Source of the DNA: an uncultured Pseudomonadales bacterium
GTDB lineage: Bacteria; Pseudomonadota; Gammaproteobacteria; Pseudomonadales; Azotimanducaceae
NCBI GenBank assembly: GCA_947258825.1
Contig: CAMYJX010000072.1
Coordinates: 1-38,677 of the forward strand
Direction of reading: 5' to 3'
DNA length: 38,677 nt
In this document: piece after piece, positions 34,381 through 38,677 of the stretch
Numbering within the stretch: the first letter of the stretch is position 1
How the letters are laid out: each line of letters begins with the position of its first letter
Position numbers and translations under genes: made by a program
The notes under the pieces: generated by a model
What the model saw: the letters and a program-made list of their open reading frames with translations, nothing else
Databases searched by the model: none
What the model was told of the DNA's origin: nothing

Positions 34381-36210
34381 ATGGTTGATCTCGCCGTTCT
34401 TCGCGCTGAAACCAGGGCCTGGCTTGAAGTCAATTGCCCACCGTCAATGCGAGCCAGAATGGTGCCGGGTGAGGAGGTTAACGGCGGCAGCAAACGCCGC
34501 AGTAGCAACCCGGATGCGTATCTCTGGTTGGAGCGGATGGCCGACAAAGGTTGGACGGTGCCCACCTTGCTGGAGTACGGCAGTGAGGATCAGAAGCAGC
34601 GCCACTTGCCCAGGGAAGCACGCGGTGAGGTGGCCTGGTGTCAGGGCTTCAGTGAGCCGGGCGCAGGTTCCGATCTGGCCAGCCTGCAGACCCAGGCTGA
34701 AGACAAAGGCGACTTCTATCTGGTTAGTGGCAGCAAAATATGGACATCCGGCGCGCAGCATGCTGAGTGGATTTTCTGCCTGGTGCGAACGGATCGCGAT
34801 GTGCCGAAACATGAAGGCATCAGCTTTGTGCTGTTTTCCATGGATGAGCCCGGCATTACGGTCAAACCCATCGAGCTCATCAACGGCCACTCGCCGTTTT
34901 GCCAGGTCTTTTTTGACGACGTAAAGGTGTTGAAGCAAGACCTGGGCTACCAAATGAATAAAGGCTGGACGGTCGCCAAGCGTTTGCTCCAGCACGAACG
35001 ATTAGGTCTGGCCGCACTGGCCAGTGCGGCCACAGCGGGGCCACTGGAACGGATTCAGCCCGAACTGCCATTGCCCGACCTCGCCAAGCACTATTGCGGG
35101 GGACAGCGCATAGAAGATGCAGCTCTGCGGCGGGACATCATCGATAACGAGATGCAGATACGGACCTTAGTGTTGACCCAGCAACGCTCGGTCGAGGAAT
35201 CAGAAGCAAATACTCCAGGCGCAACCACATCCGTTTTTAAATACGTTGAAGCGGAGTACGTCAAGACTCAGCTGGAATTGCAGATGCGACTGAGAGGCAT
35301 CCAGGGCCTGAGTTGGTCGGGTGAAAACTTCACACGTCAGGAGCTGGCAATGACCCGCTTGATGGGACCGATACAAGGGCCGCTATGGGCCGGCCGAAAC
35401 TGGTCTGCGGATGACGGCGCGGGCAGCATTCATGATGATCGCACTGCCGAGCAGCTGGGGTTCCGAGGGGGCACCGTCGCCGGCGACGTACACATGAATC
35501 AGTTTCCACCGGTGCTGGTTCGGGTATTTGGTGAGCGCTGGTTTGAATCCGGCAATTTGTCGTTGAGCTTCAAAAACGCCACGGTCGATGGGGAAAAGGT
35601 CCAGGTTTTTGCGGAGCCTCCGGCGCCTGGCGCAAACCAGACCAAGGTGTGGATGGAGCGTGAAGACGGCATGCTGGTGTGCGTGGGTACGGCAGCGTTA
35701 GGTGATCATAGTCGCTCGGAACTGCGCCGCAAAGATCTGCGGCCCTGTGATCCCGCGGAGCTGCGTATCCTCAATCGCGTGCATCCGGGGATGTCTCTCG
35801 GCGAATACGAAGTTTACGCTTCACCGAATAAGCAGCATGAAAGCTATGATCGAGGACTGATCAGCGACCCCATGTCCTGGTATCGCGATGCCTCGCCATG
35901 GGGCGACGTGGTCGCCGCGCCCTCTGCCATCATCCAGTACCTCTGGGGAAATCCGATCAGGGCGCTGGAGCCCTACATCGAAGGTTCGGTCGGGTTGTTT
36001 GGCGCTATCGAGATTGGCTATACCCACGGGCCGTTTCTGCTGAATCGTAATTATCGGCTCACCAGTGAAGTGATTTGTGTGGGGCAAAGCCCGCGAACGG
36101 AATACGTCTGGTATGAAACACACGCGTATAACGAACCGGCACAACTGGTAGCCACCATGCGAATGCAGGGTCGCTCGATGAAAGCGTCATCTGCCGCATA
36201 TCAAAGCTAA
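34381..36210 (+). CDS. Acyl-CoA dehydrogenase/MaoC-like hot-dog chimera made by deletion
   Basis: One open frame of 609 residues joins two proteins. Residues 1-325 are an acyl-CoA dehydrogenase: CQGFSEPGAGSDLASLQ (flavin/substrate loop), KIWTSGAQHAEW and RLLQHERLG are clear. Residues 326-609 are a hot-dog-fold MaoC-like protein (PLWAGRNWSADD, GFRGGTVAGDVHMNQFPPVL). Two losses are visible. After GWTVP (residue 61) about 40 residues are missing before LLEYGSEDQKQRHLP, in frame. At ELAMTR (326) the dehydrogenase end is missing and the second protein begins without its own start. The lost end normally carries the IEGGTSE-type segment with the catalytic Glu, so the dehydrogenase half is probably inactive; the hot-dog half looks whole. 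No strong ribosome-binding site precedes ATG 34381; the ATG at 34352 has one but is out of frame. Confidence 0.75.
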   Translation: MVDLAVLRAETRAWLEVNCPPSMRARMVPGEEVNGGSKRRSSNPDAYLWLERMADKGWTVPTLLEYGSEDQKQRHLPREARGEVAWCQGFSEPGAGSDLASLQTQAEDKGDFYLVSGSKIWTSGAQHAEWIFCLVRTDRDVPKHEGISFVLFSMDEPGITVKPIELINGHSPFCQVFFDDVKVLKQDLGYQMNKGWTVAKRLLQHERLGLAALASAATAGPLERIQPELPLPDLAKHYCGGQRIEDAALRRDIIDNEMQIRTLVLTQQRSVEESEANTPGATTSVFKYVEAEYVKTQLELQMRLRGIQGLSWSGENFTRQELAMTRLMGPIQGPLWAGRNWSADDGAGSIHDDRTAEQLGFRGGTVAGDVHMNQFPPVLVRVFGERWFESGNLSLSFKNATVDGEKVQVFAEPPAPGANQTKVWMEREDGMLVCVGTAALGDHSRSELRRKDLRPCDPAELRILNRVHPGMSLGEYEVYASPNKQHESYDRGLISDPMSWYRDASPWGDVVAAPSAIIQYLWGNPIRALEPYIEGSVGLFGAIEIGYTHGPFLLNRNYRLTSEVICVGQSPRTEYVWYETHAYNEPAQLVATMRMQGRSMKASSAAYQS

Positions 36211-36309
36211 TTCGGCGACCTCGGCATACGGTTTCGGCCACCCAGAGATCACGATATTTGCGTTGGAGATCAATTGGTTGCAGAAATGTTTCTGGTTCGT
36301 TTCAATCTG

Positions 36310-36338
36310 TTGACAGCCGTTTTTGCGGCGAAGATATT
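36310..36338 (+). promoter_or_regulatory. Candidate sigma-70 promoter of the TonB receptor
   Basis: TTGACA (perfect -35) at 36310-36315, a 17-base spacer and GATATT at 36333-36338 (four of six). It lies about 85 bases upstream of the receptor ATG. The 211-base gap before that ATG is AT-richer than its neighbours and holds no gene. Confidence 0.5.
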
Positions 36339-36421
36339 GAAACCACACAAGCAGAAGATCATGCTTTGATAAGGTGGTGTCTCACGGGGAGTGGGCGCCT
36401 CAAAATCTAGGGGGGTTCCTA

Positions 36422-38677
36422 ATGATGCTACGTAAATGGACTACGGCCACGTTCAGTGGCGTTCTGGCATTGGCGTTTACCACCACAGCTGTCGCGGAGG
36501 AGACGCGAATAGAGGAAGTCGTGGTAACGGGCTCTTACATCAAGCGCCTCAGCCAGGAGGACAGTATTTCGCCCATCACCAACATGGGTCGCGAAGAAAT
36601 CAATGCTACCGGCATTCTGACCGGCCAGGAACTGATGCGCTGGCTGCCCAGCAACACGGGCTCCGAGAACCAGGCGGACGCTCTGACGCAAGGCGGCACG
36701 CCGGGAACAGCAAACATCAATCTGCGCGGGCTGGGCCTCGGCTCCACGCTGGTGCTGATCAACGGCCGCCGTCAGACCGTCTCGAGCGCGACTGCCAACG
36801 GCGGTGACACCTTCGTCGACATCAACTCGCTGATGCCGATGATCATGTTGCAGAACATCGAGATCCTTAAGGACGGCGCAGCCGCCCTCTACGGCTCCGA
36901 CGCCGTGGCCGGGGTGGCCAACTACAAGACCCGCGACAACTTCGAGGGCATCGAAATCCGCGCCGATTATCAGGCCACCGAGGACAACGACGGCCACGAC
37001 GATCAGGAGATCTCGTTACTTTTCGGCACCGGCAACGAGCAGAGCAGCATCGTCGCGGGTTTCAGCTACTTCAAGCGCGACGAGCTGCAGCTGCTGGAAC
37101 GGGACCTGCCGCGCAAGACGACCTCGACCTTCGGCAACCCGGGGTCCTACGTGGTGCTCGGGGCGCCGGTCGCAGGCAGTCCTCCGGCAGCCCCCCCGCC
37201 CGGCTTCACCCCGGATCCGAACTGTCTGGACGCCACCGGCACGGGCACGGCACGGGCATTCTGCCGCTGGGCGGTGCCTCTGGCCTTTGCCTGTTCGACT
37301 TCGGTCCCAGCTACAGCCTGGTGCCGGAAGAGACTCGCACCCAGTTCTACACCGTGATGGAGCACGACGTCAGCGATTACCTGGCGCTGCGCGGCGAGTT
37401 CGGTTATACCAAGCTCGACATTCAGGGTGGCTACTCGCCGTCCTTCCCGAACCTGTCTTTCCCCGTGATTGGCGGTGATCATCCCGGCAACCCCTGGGGG
37501 GTACCCGTGGTGGGACGCTTTCGGGTATTCGGCGATGGTCTGGGCGCGCCCGGAAGCGGCCGTGTGCTCAACACGGCAGACCACGAAACGTTCCGCTACG
37601 TGCTGGCTGGCAGCGGGTCCATGGGCTTCAGCAACTGGACCTACGACGCCTCTTACACCCGCTCTCGCAACGATCTCAACACGACTGCCGGTGATCAGTC
37701 GTTGTCGCGGCTGAACCTGGCGCTGGCAGGATTCGGTGGCCGGTCGTGTGACGTGCTGAACGGTACCGCGGGCGTCGGCGACTGCCTGTACTACAACCCG
37801 TTTGCCAACGCGCTGTCAGCCTCGCCGGGCGATGCCCAGTACAACACGCCGGATGTGCTGGCGTACGTTGACTCTGTCAATCCCACCGATTACCGCTCCG
37901 AGCTGAACGTGTGGGATCTGATCTTCACGGGTGATCTTTTCGACCTGCCTGCCGGCACCGTCGGCATGGCCGTCGGCTACCAGCGCCGGGAAGAAAAACG
38001 CAAACAGGACAATTCCGACGACGCCAACGCCAAGGACCTGGTGTTCCTGATTGGTGATTTCGATTCCAACGCCAGCCGCGACGTGGACGCCTACTTTGCC
38101 GAGGTGCTGGTGCCGGTTTTCGACAACGACGTCGGCTCCCTTGAAGCCCAGCTCGCGGTCCGCTACGAGGACTACACTTCGGGGTTCGACTCCACGGACC
38201 CGAAGTTTGGGCTGTTGTTCCAGCGCGGTGAGTGGCTTGCGCTGCGCGGTACCTGGGGTACCTCGTTCCGGGCGCCGACGCTGTTTCAGCAGAACGTCTC
38301 CGACACCTCGCTGAACCAGACCTCGGACGCCATCACCGGCGGTGGCGCGACCTTCCTGGGCTGGACGGCGTCGCCTAACCCCGAACTGCAGCCGGAGGAC
38401 GCGACCACGTACAACATCGGCTTCACGATCTCACCGCTCGACAATCTGACGATCAGCGTCGACTACTACAACACCGAGTATGAGGATCGCATCGTGCAGG
38501 AGTCCGGCCAGGACTTGATTCAGGCCGAGAACGACGCGCTGGCCGGTGCTGGCTGCGTGCTCGCTGATATTCAGGCCCCCACCGCCGATCCAGCCTGTGT
38601 CGCGCTGCTGAACTCCCAGGTAATCCGCGACCCGGTTCTAGGCGTACCGCTGCGCATCAACGTCAACCGGTTCAACG
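36422..38677 (+). pseudogene. TonB-dependent receptor, frameshifted, 3' end beyond window
   Basis: An outer-membrane TonB-dependent receptor. Signal peptide at 1-25 (ATFSGVLALAFTTTAVA), then the TonB box-like IEEVVVTGSYIKR, the plug domain (ELMRWLPSNTGS, NINLRGLGLGSTLVLINGRR, IEILKDGAAALYGSDAVAGVANY) and the beta-barrel. The initial frame ends at 37357. At 37236-37257 a run of GGCACG units lacks one G; restoring it continues through GILPLGGASGLC, the extracellular loops, TWGTSFRAPTLFQQN and NPELQPEDATTYNIGF, open to the window edge. Start: ATG at 36422 with AGGGGGG just upstream. Substrate unknown. It is either a true slippage mutation or a sequencing error. Confidence 0.82.

Overview
The window reads as a chromosomal segment of a high-GC gammaproteobacterium of the Pseudomonadales/Cellvibrionales type. 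The strongest evidence is gene order. The divergent pair argH | algZ-algR-hemC-hemD-hemX-hemY and the run cyaA, lptM-lysA-dapF-DUF484-xerC-HAD match the arrangement known from Pseudomonas and relatives. The accessory genes (TonB receptor, Rieske oxygenase, acyl-CoA dehydrogenase, luciferase-like monooxygenase) suit a free-living heterotroph that degrades lipids or aromatics. The species cannot be told from the sequence alone.

Layout. 1-3.2 kb: the 5' end of a leftward gene, an APH-fold phosphotransferase, a leftward VOC-GFA gene pair and a conserved protein of unknown function. 3.3-4.8 kb: a phospholipase D/cardiolipin synthase-like lipoprotein gene broken by an internal deletion. 4.8-5.05 kb: a 267-bp palindromic, MITE-like element with perfect 30-bp terminal inverted repeats. 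5.0-13.2 kb, leftward: argH (broken), cyaA, lptM, lysA, dapF, DUF484, xerC and a HAD phosphatase whose C-terminus is encoded by the palindromic element. 13.26-19.3 kb, rightward: the two-component pair algZ-algR, then tightly overlapping hemC-hemD-hemX-hemY. 19.3-22 kb, leftward: trxA, rho and a flavin-reductase-like ORF that continues the rho frame after its stop. 22-26.8 kb: ppx, hemB (leftward), a TVP38/DedA-type membrane protein and a MerA-like disulfide reductase broken by deletion. 26.8-31.5 kb: a TetR regulator divergent from an LLM-class monooxygenase, an ABC-F ATPase and an orphan ParA-like ATPase. 31.5-31.9 kb: a non-coding stretch with a consensus DnaA box and paired direct repeats. 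31.9-38.7 kb: a WD40-like lipoprotein, a Rieske oxygenase, an acyl-CoA dehydrogenase/hot-dog chimera and a frameshifted TonB receptor that runs off the right edge.

How the genes work together. The algZ-hemY block links a LytTR-type two-component system to heme synthesis, and hemB lies about 4.4 kb beyond hemY. lysA and dapF supply lysine and meso-diaminopimelate. trxA and rho are housekeeping.

The most striking property is recurrent damage. At least four genes (PLD, argH, MerA-like, acyl-CoA dehydrogenase) have lost internal segments estimated at about 75 to 240 bp. In three of them the loss shifts the frame. The TonB receptor has a one-base slip, the HAD gene is capped by a palindrome, and a reductase ORF lacks a start. 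This is either real genome erosion or a systematic assembly artefact; read-level checks would decide. No RNA genes, CRISPR arrays or complete transposons were seen.
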